Assembly (NCBI GenBank): GCA_028716745.1
Contig: JAQUPE010000006.1
Location: 1-40,979 of the forward strand
Direction: 5' to 3'
From: Minisyncoccota bacterium
GTDB lineage: Bacteria; Patescibacteriota; Minisyncoccia; UBA6257; 02-FULL-45-10c
DNA: 40,979 nt
Positions 8,299 to 17,193 of the stretch are shown here, in pieces (position 1 is the stretch's first letter; each line of letters opens with the position of its first letter). The notes beneath the pieces were generated by a model that saw only the letters and a list, made by a program, of their open reading frames with translations, made no database searches and was not told where the DNA came from. The position numbers were made by a program, and so were the translations under genes.

Positions 8299-10536
8299 TT
8301 ATTTATCGCATCCTCCAGCTACGCAAGCCAGTTCATGAGAACCCTTGCTCTCGTCTTCTTTTTCATAAAGCAATATCTGAGCAAAATCTATAGTCGGTAT
8401 TCTGGAAACCAAGTCCTGATAAACTTCTTTGCTTATTTCTTCATAAGGAGCCAGTGCATAGGCATGATCTTCCTTGGGCAAGAAAGAAAGTCCTCCAACC
8501 ATATCCCAATTTTCATAAAGCCAATGCGCCACCAAGAGCCACTCATTTTCCCCTACTGTAATTGTTACGGAAGGATTATGTTCGGTAAAGCTTGTTTTAA
8601 CCAGCTTCCAATATTCAAGCTGCTCCAAAGCGGTAAAATCTTTTCTAAAATTAGAATCGGACGGCGCCTTGATAGGAAATTCCAAAACGTAAGTTGTCGC
8701 GGTATCAAGAGTCTGTCCAACTTCAGGATAATAAGGAACTTTTTGATCCCTTAACATTCTGAACAAGCTATCCGTAGCAGAGATACGAACTCTCCTAATA
8801 TAATACGGCGCATAACGAGAATGCAGTCCCGAAGCCGCATCTACCAGCTGCGAAACTGTTCCTGACGGCTTAACGCAGGTTATGGCGCGCGCAGCATTAA
8901 TTCCAAACCTTTTTGCATAAACTTTATTAACCGCAATCGCCTCTTCTCTCATCGCTTCCAAAGTTTCTTTTTTGCGCACTACATCGCAATCCCATTGTCC
9001 GGTGATAGAAACCCCGAGCAATCTTTCGTCCTCGCAATTCTTTTTCCATTCTTTTGAAAGATATTGGAAATTGGTAAGAGTTGCCTGATAGGTTCCCAAA
9101 ATAGTCGCTAAACGGACTTTTTCCAATAATGTCTTTTTAGTTTCTCCGTCCCGCGCTATAACTTCCGTAAGATTGCAGAACTCTTTTGATTTCAAAATAA
9201 TTTCTCCGCAAGGGTTAGTTCCTGCCGTAGCCACGTCTTTTTCGAAGCCCTTCCAGCGGCGAGCCGGCATTTGATATTTAAGTCCTCCGCGATTCAAAAG
9301 ACCCCTTTCTCCTGTTCCGCTTTTAGCCAAGGCCATCCATTCATCCAAAAACTGGACTGAGCCCGGCTTCTCGCTGTAAGCGGTAGAATTATTGGCCATG
9401 CTTCTCTGCGGTTCAGTAAGATAGAACTGACCCTTTTTGCAATCGCGCATCTCCTGATCGTCCAAATCGGAAAGAGACAAAAGCGCGCTGCGGCGAACCC
9501 CTCCCATAACAACTACTTCTCCTATTTTGCAAATAATGTCATGAACATCCAGAGACGTCAGTCTTCTTCCTTGCCTCGCCAAAATTTTTCTGCGGCAAAA
9601 ATCCAAAACTTGCCTTAATGGTCCCGGACCGGCGCTCTTCCCGCCCATAGTTCTTAAGCGCGAACCGGCTGGACGGATTGTTGAATAATCAAAAGACACA
9701 TCTTTCCCGTCAAACCACGCTTCCATTCCGGCAAGCAAAGCATCTGCCCATCCCTCTTTGCTGTCCTCTACAGGTACTGGAGCCAATTTTTTTCCTGTCT
9801 GGCGTTTTATCTGAGGCAATTTTTGAACCGTTTGCTGCTCAACAGAAAAACCGACTCCTGTTCCGCACATTAAAATATATAAAATTTCCGCAAAATCTCT
9901 CAGTTTTGTCGGCGCAATAAAAGAACAATTATATGCGGCTACATTGCTCTTTCTCGCTGCCGGACCGGATGCCCACATGAGTCTCATTGAAGGCATTACT
10001 TCCTGTTTCAAAATTGCTTCGTGCAATTCCTTATATTCTTCTTCCTTTATCTTGTCTCCCATATTCTCTTTCATGAAATCCATATAGCGCTGGACAGTTT
10101 CAATCCAGGTCTCTCTCCTGTTTTCATCCTCTATCCAACGGGCGTAAGAACGATAATAAACAAACTCCGCGAGAGCGTTGCGGAAATATTTTTTGCTTTG
10201 ATCAGCCAATTCTTTTACGCGTTCAGGAATTTTTCTTGATTGTTCCCTTAGCCTGCCTCTTTCCTGGCGATAAAGAATATATGCCTTTGCGGCCTTAGGA
10301 AAATCAGCCAAAATAGTTTCCTGCTCAACAATATCCTGTATGCCCTCAACCGTAGGGATGTCGCGGCCGCCGGAATACTTCTTTTCCATTTCCTTAACAA
10401 CACGGTCGCAAACTTTCTCCGCATCTTCTTCTGTTCCCTCGGAAGCGGCGATCATCGCCTTTAAAATAGCTGTTGTAATTCTGCTTTTATCAAAAGGAAC
10501 TACGTTCCCCTCTCTTTTTCTTATTGATTTAATCAT
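8299..10536 (-). CDS. nrdJ: Adenosylcobalamin-dependent ribonucleoside-triphosphate reductase (class II) with N-terminal ATP-cone
   Basis: ATP-cone start (SIRKREGNVVPFDKSRI); NCSF, NPCGE; C-terminal ELACVAGGCDK; GTGVGFSVE. Confidence 0.92.
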   Translation of the reverse strand: MIKSIRKREGNVVPFDKSRITTAILKAMIAASEGTEEDAEKVCDRVVKEMEKKYSGGRDIPTVEGIQDIVEQETILADFPKAAKAYILYRQERGRLREQSRKIPERVKELADQSKKYFRNALAEFVYYRSYARWIEDENRRETWIETVQRYMDFMKENMGDKIKEEEYKELHEAILKQEVMPSMRLMWASGPAARKSNVAAYNCSFIAPTKLRDFAEILYILMCGTGVGFSVEQQTVQKLPQIKRQTGKKLAPVPVEDSKEGWADALLAGMEAWFDGKDVSFDYSTIRPAGSRLRTMGGKSAGPGPLRQVLDFCRRKILARQGRRLTSLDVHDIICKIGEVVVMGGVRRSALLSLSDLDDQEMRDCKKGQFYLTEPQRSMANNSTAYSEKPGSVQFLDEWMALAKSGTGERGLLNRGGLKYQMPARRWKGFEKDVATAGTNPCGEIILKSKEFCNLTEVIARDGETKKTLLEKVRLATILGTYQATLTNFQYLSKEWKKNCEDERLLGVSITGQWDCDVVRKKETLEAMREEAIAVNKVYAKRFGINAARAITCVKPSGTVSQLVDAASGLHSRYAPYYIRRVRISATDSLFRMLRDQKVPYYPEVGQTLDTATTYVLEFPIKAPSDSNFRKDFTALEQLEYWKLVKTSFTEHNPSVTITVGENEWLLVAHWLYENWDMVGGLSFLPKEDHAYALAPYEEISKEVYQDLVSRIPTIDFAQILLYEKEDESKGSHELACVAGGCDK

Positions 10537-11738
10537 GATTTTTTATTTTTATTTCTGCGAAGAAACGCTGGTACTTCCCAAATTTCGGCAGAATCTTTTT
10601 TAGACGACTTTGTTGATTTATCTTTTTCCAACTTATCCTTTTCTTTCTTAGAGTCCATTATGATTGGAGGGCTGGAATACTCGTGAAGGCTAACCTTGTC
10701 CGGAGGCGATGAATTAAAAAGACTGTCCATCTGAGAAGGAGTCTTTGTCATGCCTAAGCCGTTAAATCCAGTGGCTATAAGCGTTACTTTTATGTTTCCA
10801 GGCTTAACTTTTTTATCATGATAAGCTCCAAAAATAACTTTTGCGGATGGATCTATGGACTCCGCTATAATTCTCGCTATATCGCTAACTTCGTTCATCT
10901 TTAAATCTTTACTGCCCGAAATTCCAAACAAAACTCCTTTGGCTCCGTCTATTGAAAGTTCCAAAAGCGGAGAATGAATTGCCTGATTTATGGCCTTCAT
11001 TGCTCTATCCTGGCCGGAAGCCATGCCAAGCCCGATAATGGCCGTGCCCGCATCCTGCATGATCGCTTTAACATCGGCAAAATCAACGTTCACTATTCCC
11101 GGCAAAGCAATTAAATCCGCTACTCCCTGAACCGCATGCCTCAAAACATCATCAACGACTTCAAAGGCTTTCATTACTGGGGTTTCTTTATTTATAACTG
11201 TAAAAATTCTGTCGTTGGGAACGATTATTAAAGTATCAACTTTATCTTTAAGTTTTAAAATTCCTTCCTGCGCTATTTTTGCGCGCTGAGAACCTTCAAA
11301 AGAAAAAGGCTTGGTAACAATTGCAACCGTCAAAGCACCCAGCTCTCTGGCTGCTTCCGCAACAACCGGAATAGCTCCCGTGCCTGTACCTCCGCCCATG
11401 CCTGCAGTTATAAAAACTAAATCAGCTCCCTTGAGCGCGTCTATGATTTCAGCTTTTGTTTCTTCCGCAGCCTGCCTTCCCAGCTCCGGATTCATTCCGG
11501 TTCCAAGTCCTCTAGTTAAATTCTTTCCAATATGAATTTTATGTTTAACATCGCAATAATCTAAATCTTGAATATCCGTATTGATAGCGACAAAATCAAC
11601 GCCTCGGCAAAAATGATCTCTCATTCTATGAACAGCATTGCCTCCTCCTCCTCCGACTCCCACTACTTTTATTTTCGCGGGGCTTCCTCCTAATTTTGCG
11701 CTAGCGCTTTTTTTGTTTTTTGTCTCTGATTTTTTCAT
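10533..11738 (-). CDS. ftsZ: Cell division protein FtsZ
   Basis: GGGGGNAVHRM, GGGTGTGAIPVVA, C-terminal VPAFLRRNKNKK; TGA overlaps nrdJ ATG. Confidence 0.97.
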   Translation of the reverse strand: MKKSETKNKKSASAKLGGSPAKIKVVGVGGGGGNAVHRMRDHFCRGVDFVAINTDIQDLDYCDVKHKIHIGKNLTRGLGTGMNPELGRQAAEETKAEIIDALKGADLVFITAGMGGGTGTGAIPVVAEAARELGALTVAIVTKPFSFEGSQRAKIAQEGILKLKDKVDTLIIVPNDRIFTVINKETPVMKAFEVVDDVLRHAVQGVADLIALPGIVNVDFADVKAIMQDAGTAIIGLGMASGQDRAMKAINQAIHSPLLELSIDGAKGVLFGISGSKDLKMNEVSDIARIIAESIDPSAKVIFGAYHDKKVKPGNIKVTLIATGFNGLGMTKTPSQMDSLFNSSPPDKVSLHEYSSPPIIMDSKKEKDKLEKDKSTKSSKKDSAEIWEVPAFLRRNKNKKS

Positions 11739-11762
11739 TTTGTTTAAATTATTTAAAATTTG

Positions 11763-12992
11763 TTATGGCAATATAAAACTTTTTATTTTTCTAACCAAAG
11801 ACTTAAAACTTCCATCTGTCATATCCACTGTCATTCGGCTACTTCCCTCAAAAACCAGTCCTAAAGCGCAAGAAAACTCGGGATCTTCAATTTGAACATT
11901 CAATTCTCCGCTTGAAACCTCTATTTGCGAAGAATCGGGTATTCCCAGCTGCACCGGCAGGCGCAATTCCTGCCTCGCCAGATCAATTATACCCGGCATC
12001 TTCGATCCGCCGCCAACCAGCACCGCTCCTCCGGGTAATTTTCCAAGCTTATCAATAACTTTAAGTTCATTATTAACAAATTCAAAAATTTCAGCAAGTC
12101 GATCTTCGGTAATTTCGGCAATAAATTTTCTGGTAGTAACAACTTTTGAATTAGAATCTATTTTTTTAAGATCCACCGATTCGCGAGCGGAAATTCCTTT
12201 GGAACTTGCCGATCCGAAAGACATTTTTACAGTCTCCGCCAGGTCCACAGGGATTCTCAGTCCTATCGCTATATCATTAGTAATATTTCCGGCTCCGACA
12301 GGCATAACAGCCGCATGCAATAATTTATTTTCTTCGTAGACGCACATGCTGGTAGTGCCGAATCCGATATCTATTAAAACAACTCCCAAATCTTTTTGAT
12401 TTTTTGAAAGAACAGAACGCGCATCGGCAAGCGGAGCCAAAACTAAACCGCCGATTGTTCCGCCGGCCATTTCAACGGCTCTAGTTAAATCTTTTATTGC
12501 CGGGCCGAAAGCATCAAGGATTAAGCTGTTTACTTCCAATCTATTTCCAACCATTCCCAATGGATCGCGGATATTTTCCACTCCATCAACGACATATTCC
12601 TTAGTAATAATATGAATTATTGCGCGATTTGGCGGAAGCTTGAGAGCTTGCGACGCCTGAACCACTCTTTCCATATCTTCTTTTGTAATTTCAAAATCAG
12701 CGCGAGATACCGCGACTATCCCGCGGGAAGTTTGCGCATTAATATCGGCGCTTCCAATATTCAAAAAAATATTTCTTAAAGCCGGACGAGAAAAACTTTT
12801 TATTTCTGCAAAAACTTGATTCAACGCTCTGATTAATTCCGTAAAATCATCAACCGATCCTCTTTTCATTCCGCCGGAAGGATATTTTAAAACTTTTATC
12901 AGCGATAATTGGCCGTCTTTTTTAACTCCAGCAACAACCGCCTTGATGGCGTTGTCTCCAATATCTAAACCGGTGATATAAGTTTGCGACAT
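11763..12992 (-). CDS. ftsA: Cell division protein FtsA
   Basis: TGLDIGDNAIKAVV, SHS2 region, DIGFGTTSMCVYEE, GGAVLVGGGSKMPG; upstream of ftsZ. Confidence 0.95.
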   Translation of the reverse strand: MSQTYITGLDIGDNAIKAVVAGVKKDGQLSLIKVLKYPSGGMKRGSVDDFTELIRALNQVFAEIKSFSRPALRNIFLNIGSADINAQTSRGIVAVSRADFEITKEDMERVVQASQALKLPPNRAIIHIITKEYVVDGVENIRDPLGMVGNRLEVNSLILDAFGPAIKDLTRAVEMAGGTIGGLVLAPLADARSVLSKNQKDLGVVLIDIGFGTTSMCVYEENKLLHAAVMPVGAGNITNDIAIGLRIPVDLAETVKMSFGSASSKGISARESVDLKKIDSNSKVVTTRKFIAEITEDRLAEIFEFVNNELKVIDKLGKLPGGAVLVGGGSKMPGIIDLARQELRLPVQLGIPDSSQIEVSSGELNVQIEDPEFSCALGLVFEGSSRMTVDMTDGSFKSLVRKIKSFILP

Positions 12993-13048
12993 AATTTAAA
13001 GTTTGAATAAATAAAAAAAGGCCGGAAAATTTATAGCCGTCGGAGCTA

Positions 13049-13435
13049 TTATTCCGACTGGCTAAGCCTCACTCTTTTAAAAACTTCCGCTTCCTTTTTT
13101 TCCATCTTCATTCTATCATTTTTCTTCTTGTGGTCATATCCCGCGATGTGCAAAACTCCGTGCGTCAGCATGTAAATTAAGTCCCACTTGCTCTTTTTTA
13201 TGAAAAATGGGTTTAAGTGTATTTCTCCCAAAAACTTCTTTTTCAAATCCGGCCTGGGAAAATCCCCCTTAGCACAATAAGACAGGACATTTTTCTCCAT
13301 CTGCCTGTTGCCCACCAGATAAACCTCGAGGTAGCCCCTTAAGCGCAAAATTTTGGCCAGCTCTTTGGCCTTTTTCAGGATTATGGCCTTGTATTTTTCG
13401 GCCCTGGGATCTATAACAAAAACTTTAATTTCCAT
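13049..13435 (-). CDS. ybeY: rRNA maturation RNase YbeY
   Basis: HGVLHIAGYDH motif; start moved to MEIKV at 13435 because a TATAAT box lies 9 nt before that ATG. Confidence 0.88.
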   Translation of the reverse strand: MEIKVFVIDPRAEKYKAIILKKAKELAKILRLRGYLEVYLVGNRQMEKNVLSYCAKGDFPRPDLKKKFLGEIHLNPFFIKKSKWDLIYMLTHGVLHIAGYDHKKKNDRMKMEKKEAEVFKRVRLSQSE

Positions 13436-13528
13436 ATTGCTCCAATTATAATCCATTTCACGGCATTATAAAGTCCCAGCCCCTCCGCACCACCCTTCGC
13501 CCCTTCCGCCCAGCCCCCTCCCTAAAAA

Positions 13529-13568
13529 CCTGTATACTATATGTTACAATTATCATATAATATACAAG
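13529..13568. repeat. Palindromic repeat copy 1 (18-bp imperfect stem, CAAT loop)
   Basis: CCTGTATACTATATGTTA-CAAT-TATCATATAATATACAAG; similar to 31235-31272. Confidence 0.85.
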
Positions 13569-13612
13569 TTAGATTAAAGGATTAAGAGGTTTAATTAGAG
13601 AATATTATCAAT

Positions 13613-13640
13613 AAAAAAGACCCCCTAGGGGGTCTTTTTT
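13613..13640 (-). terminator. Rho-independent terminator for the rpsU-yqeY unit
   Basis: 28-bp perfect palindrome AAAAAAGACCCCCTAGGGGGTCTTTTTT. Confidence 0.9.
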
Positions 13641-13650
13641 AATTTTTAGA

Positions 13651-14094
13651 TTAACCTAATTTTTCTTTTATCTTGTCGCTGATAATCTTTGCATCCGCCT
13701 TCCCCTTCAATTCCGCCATCACCGCCTTCATAACCATTCCGAAATTGCTCTTGTCGGCTATGCCAGCCAAAATCTTTTCAACTGCCGCGGAAACCTCTGT
13801 TTCGCTCATCTGCGCCGGCAAATAAACCTCGATCATTCCAAGCTCAATCTTTTCCTTGTCGGCTAATTCCGGACGGCCTCCTTTATTAAAAGCCTCTATC
13901 GATTCTTTTCTTTTTTTTGCTTCACGGCTTAAAACTTGAACCTCTTCCTCTTCCGATAAAACAGCGTCTTTTCCTTTTTTAATTTTTTCGTTAAGCAAAG
14001 AAGAATTAAGCATTCTTAAAACGCCAACCTTATCGGCAGCGCCGGCTTTCATAGCCTCTTTTAAGTCCTTGAGAATTATTTCTTGGATGGCCAT
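13651..14094 (-). CDS. GatB/YqeY domain-containing protein
   Basis: 147 aa; MKAGAADKVGVLRMLNSSLLNEKI, ELGMIEVYLPAQMS, GMVMKAVMAELKGKADAK. Confidence 0.92.
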   Translation of the reverse strand: MAIQEIILKDLKEAMKAGAADKVGVLRMLNSSLLNEKIKKGKDAVLSEEEEVQVLSREAKKRKESIEAFNKGGRPELADKEKIELGMIEVYLPAQMSETEVSAAVEKILAGIADKSNFGMVMKAVMAELKGKADAKIISDKIKEKLG

Positions 14095-14095
14095 T

Positions 14096-14305
14096 TTAGG
14101 AAATTCCTAACTTTTTATTTCTTTCAGTTTCTTTTCTTTTCACTTCGCGATGGATAGCAGAAAGACGCCTTTTAATACGGCTGATTGGGCGGTCATGAAA
14201 ACGCCTTTTTCTGGCTTCTCTTAAAATACCGCTCTGCATAACTTTTTTGGAAAAACGAAATATCAATGAATTGGCCGTTTCCCCTTCTTTTTTCTGTACG
14301 TGCAT
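14096..14305 (-). CDS. rpsU: 30S ribosomal protein bS21
   Basis: 69 aa basic; SLIFRFSKKVMQSGILREARKRRFHDRPISRIKRR. Confidence 0.85.
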   Translation of the reverse strand: MHVQKKEGETANSLIFRFSKKVMQSGILREARKRRFHDRPISRIKRRLSAIHREVKRKETERNKKLGIS

Positions 14306-14350
14306 AGTTCTTTTATACTATATTATTTCAAGCCCATTTGTCTAGTCTGA

Positions 14351-14737
14351 TCAAATTAGGTCTTCTTTTCGAGTACTTTTAAAAAAATCTCTATGATTTT
14401 CCCTTATTTCAGAATCACCCTTCCATCCGCCCATCAAATGAAGATGCAAGTGGTCAACTATTTGCCCGCCCTCTCTTCCAACATTAAAAGCTAATTTATA
14501 GCCCTTTAAATTAAGCTTAGAAGCTAAATCTTTAGCCGAATAAATCAAAGACGCCAAAACATCGCGATGATTTCCCTCTAAATGCGCTATTGATTGGATG
14601 TGCTCTTTTGGAACAATTAAATAATGAATTGGGGCGGACGGCTTAATGTCCTTAAACGCCACCAATTTATCATTTTCTAAAACAAAATCCGCCGGAATTT
14701 CCCTATTTATTATCTTGCAAAATATACAATCTGCCAT
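14351..14737 (-). CDS. HIT-family hydrolase
   Basis: CIFCKIINREIPA start; GGQIVDHLHLHLMGG HIT motif. Confidence 0.95.
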   Translation of the reverse strand: MADCIFCKIINREIPADFVLENDKLVAFKDIKPSAPIHYLIVPKEHIQSIAHLEGNHRDVLASLIYSAKDLASKLNLKGYKLAFNVGREGGQIVDHLHLHLMGGWKGDSEIRENHRDFFKSTRKEDLI

Positions 14738-14750
14738 TGAATAAAAATTC

Positions 14751-16052
14751 CTATTTTAGGCGCTTCTTAACTTCGGCTACAGCCTTCTTAATAAGCACCG
14801 TTTCCTGAACCCCCGACTTCATATCCCTAATAATTACAGAGTCGCTAAAAGCCTCCTTTTGACCCAAAATTAGGGCTATCTCAACCCCTTCCTTGTCGGC
14901 AGCCCGCAATTGGGCATTTAGAGAATCCTTGCCGAGAGACTCGGACGCCCTAACTCCCGCACGAATAAAATCTTCTAAAAGCGCCAAGCTCTTTTTTCTC
15001 GCTAAATCTCCGATATTAATCAAAAACACTTTCGCTTTCGGTCTTGCGCCAAAATTTATTTTTAAAAGCTTTAAAGCCTCGACTATCCTTTCCACTCCAA
15101 TCGCGCCTCCGGTAGCAGAAGTTGATCTGCCCCCAAGCATTTCCGCCAAATAATCGTAACGTCCTCCTCCGGCCAATGCCAAATCAAAACTTTTTCCCTC
15201 CTCCGAAACACCGCTGGTAAAAATTTCAAAAACTGTGCGATTATAATAATCCAATCCGCGGACCAAATGAGAATCTAATTCGTAAGGCAAGCCCAATTCT
15301 TCCATATATTCCAAAAAACTCTTGAAATGCTTGTGGCAATTATTGCAAAGATCATCAAGAATCGCAGGCGCTTCTTTTCTTATCTCGGCGCAATCCGAAT
15401 TGGAACAATCCAAAAGACGCAACGGGTTATCCTCAAATCTTCTATTGCAGTCTTTGCAAAGATCTTTCTGATGATTTTTATAATATTCGATCAGCTTTTT
15501 CCTATATGCCGGACGGCAATTTTTACAGCCAATGGTATTAACATGAATAATTAAATTCTTTATTTTTAAATTTTCCAAAAGCCTGAAAATCGGAAGAATT
15601 ACCTGAATGTCATAAATCGGCTCATCGCCCCCTCCGATAATTTCAAAACCCGCTTGATTAAACTGCCTATATCTTCCCGCCTGCGGCTGCTCATAGCGGA
15701 ACATCGGTCCGTCATAATAAAGCTTCAACGGCTGGCCCAAATGAGACAAGCCATATTGAATATAAGACCTCATAATCCCCGCAGTTCCCTCCGGGCGCAA
15801 AGTTAATTTGTCTCCTCCCCTGCTTTGGAAAGTAAACATTTGTTTTTCCACAATATCTGTCGTCTCTCCCAAAGAACGCTGAAATAAATCCGAATTTTCA
15901 ACTATCGGAGTATCTATTCTCAAAAAATTATAAGCTTCGGCAGTTTCTTTGAGTTCTTTTCTTATTTTTTCCCAATACAATTGCTCGGAAGGCAAAATGT
16001 CATGCATTCCTTTTATGGATTGGAAACTAGAATTCTTTTTTGTCTTTGGCAT
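14751..16052 (-). CDS. hisS: Histidyl-tRNA synthetase
   Basis: GMHDILPSE, LTLRPEGTAGIMRSYI, FRYEQPQAGRYRQFNQAGFEIIG, RGLDYYNRTVFEI, AGGGRYDYL. Confidence 0.97.
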   Translation of the reverse strand: MPKTKKNSSFQSIKGMHDILPSEQLYWEKIRKELKETAEAYNFLRIDTPIVENSDLFQRSLGETTDIVEKQMFTFQSRGGDKLTLRPEGTAGIMRSYIQYGLSHLGQPLKLYYDGPMFRYEQPQAGRYRQFNQAGFEIIGGGDEPIYDIQVILPIFRLLENLKIKNLIIHVNTIGCKNCRPAYRKKLIEYYKNHQKDLCKDCNRRFEDNPLRLLDCSNSDCAEIRKEAPAILDDLCNNCHKHFKSFLEYMEELGLPYELDSHLVRGLDYYNRTVFEIFTSGVSEEGKSFDLALAGGGRYDYLAEMLGGRSTSATGGAIGVERIVEALKLLKINFGARPKAKVFLINIGDLARKKSLALLEDFIRAGVRASESLGKDSLNAQLRAADKEGVEIALILGQKEAFSDSVIIRDMKSGVQETVLIKKAVAEVKKRLK

Positions 16053-16054
16053 AA

Positions 16055-16618
16055 TTATTGAGCCTCAAATAAAAGAGGCGCGTTATTATAAACTTGAGCT
16101 TCTGTAACCGGCAACAACCTCAACCTGACCAAGCCCAACAAATTCTTTTCCGGAAGAGGGCCCCAGCTTCTGGAATCATAGCTAAAATCTCTATTGTCGC
16201 CCATAACAAAATACTGTCCTTTATCAAGAGTTACATCTAAAGTATTTTCCATTTTTAAGCTAGCCTCCAAATAATGTTCATTTAAAACGAATCCCTCCGG
16301 ATGCTCTTTGGTAAACAAATGAACCTCGCCATTATTTATTAATACCCTTTCTGTAGGCAAGCCTATAATTCTTTTAATATAATAAACCGACGGATTGCCG
16401 GGCGGCCTGAAAATAACTACCTCTCCCCTTTGAGGCTCCCTGAAACGATATGTTATTTCATCAACAAGAAGATAATTTCCGCTGGAAAAGTTAGGCTCCA
16501 TGCTGGCGCCGCTTACTAAAAATGGCTGAGCCAAAAAAGTCCTGACAACAAAGACAGTCACAGCAGCTACCAAGACAACTTCTGCTACTTCCCAGATTGC
16601 TAATAAAAATGCCTTCAT
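16055..16618 (-). CDS. lepB: Signal peptidase I
   Basis: SGASMEPNFSSGNYLLVDE, VYYIKRIIGLPTE, YFVMGDNRDFSYDSRSWGP. Confidence 0.95.
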   Translation of the reverse strand: MKAFLLAIWEVAEVVLVAAVTVFVVRTFLAQPFLVSGASMEPNFSSGNYLLVDEITYRFREPQRGEVVIFRPPGNPSVYYIKRIIGLPTERVLINNGEVHLFTKEHPEGFVLNEHYLEASLKMENTLDVTLDKGQYFVMGDNRDFSYDSRSWGPLPEKNLLGLVRLRLLPVTEAQVYNNAPLLFEAQ

Positions 16619-16665
16619 TTAATTAGAAAATAGTTAAATCTCTATTATTTTACTATAATATAGCT

Positions 16666-17193
16666 ATGCATTACAAGATTGTCGTCGGCCTCGGAAATCC
16701 CGACAAAAAATATGAAAAAACCTATCACAACGCCGGTTTTCTGGCCATCGATTTTTTGACCAAAAACAACAGTGAAAAATGGCAAACCGCCTCCTCAAAA
16801 GATTTCGAGTATTTGAAAACAAATGGATTAGTTTTTGCTAAAACGCTTGTTTATATGAACGAATCCGGCAAAGCGTTGAAATCAATAATTAAATATTTTA
16901 AGGCAGATCCAAAAGACCTGTTAATTGTTCATGACGACTCGGATATTGTTTTGGGAAACTATAAGCTCTCCAATAATCGCGGCGCAGCCGGACATCATGG
17001 CATAGAAAGCGTTCAGCAACATATAAAAAACAATGATTTCGGGCGTTTAAGGATCGGTATTAGGCCAATGCCAAAAACAGACACAGCCCGAAGGGTGAAA
17101 GCGGAGGAATTTGTTCTCAAAAAAATATCCCGCCCCAGCATGGCAATATTAGAAAAAACTTTTCAAAATATTTCCAAAGAATTATTTAGTTAG
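16666..17193 (+). CDS. pth: Peptidyl-tRNA hydrolase
   Basis: VGLGNPDKKYEKTYHNAGFLAID, YMNESGKAL, HDDSDI, GAAGHHGIES. Confidence 0.95.
   Translation: MHYKIVVGLGNPDKKYEKTYHNAGFLAIDFLTKNNSEKWQTASSKDFEYLKTNGLVFAKTLVYMNESGKALKSIIKYFKADPKDLLIVHDDSDIVLGNYKLSNNRGAAGHHGIESVQQHIKNNDFGRLRIGIRPMPKTDTARRVKAEEFVLKKISRPSMAILEKTFQNISKELFS

Noticed and set aside
10533-14353. Possible recoding of UGA as Gly (as in Gracilibacteria/SR1)
   Set aside because: TGA terminates ftsZ (10533-10535) and the HIT gene (14351-14353) at expected C-termini, and the ORFs read normally with TGA as stop.
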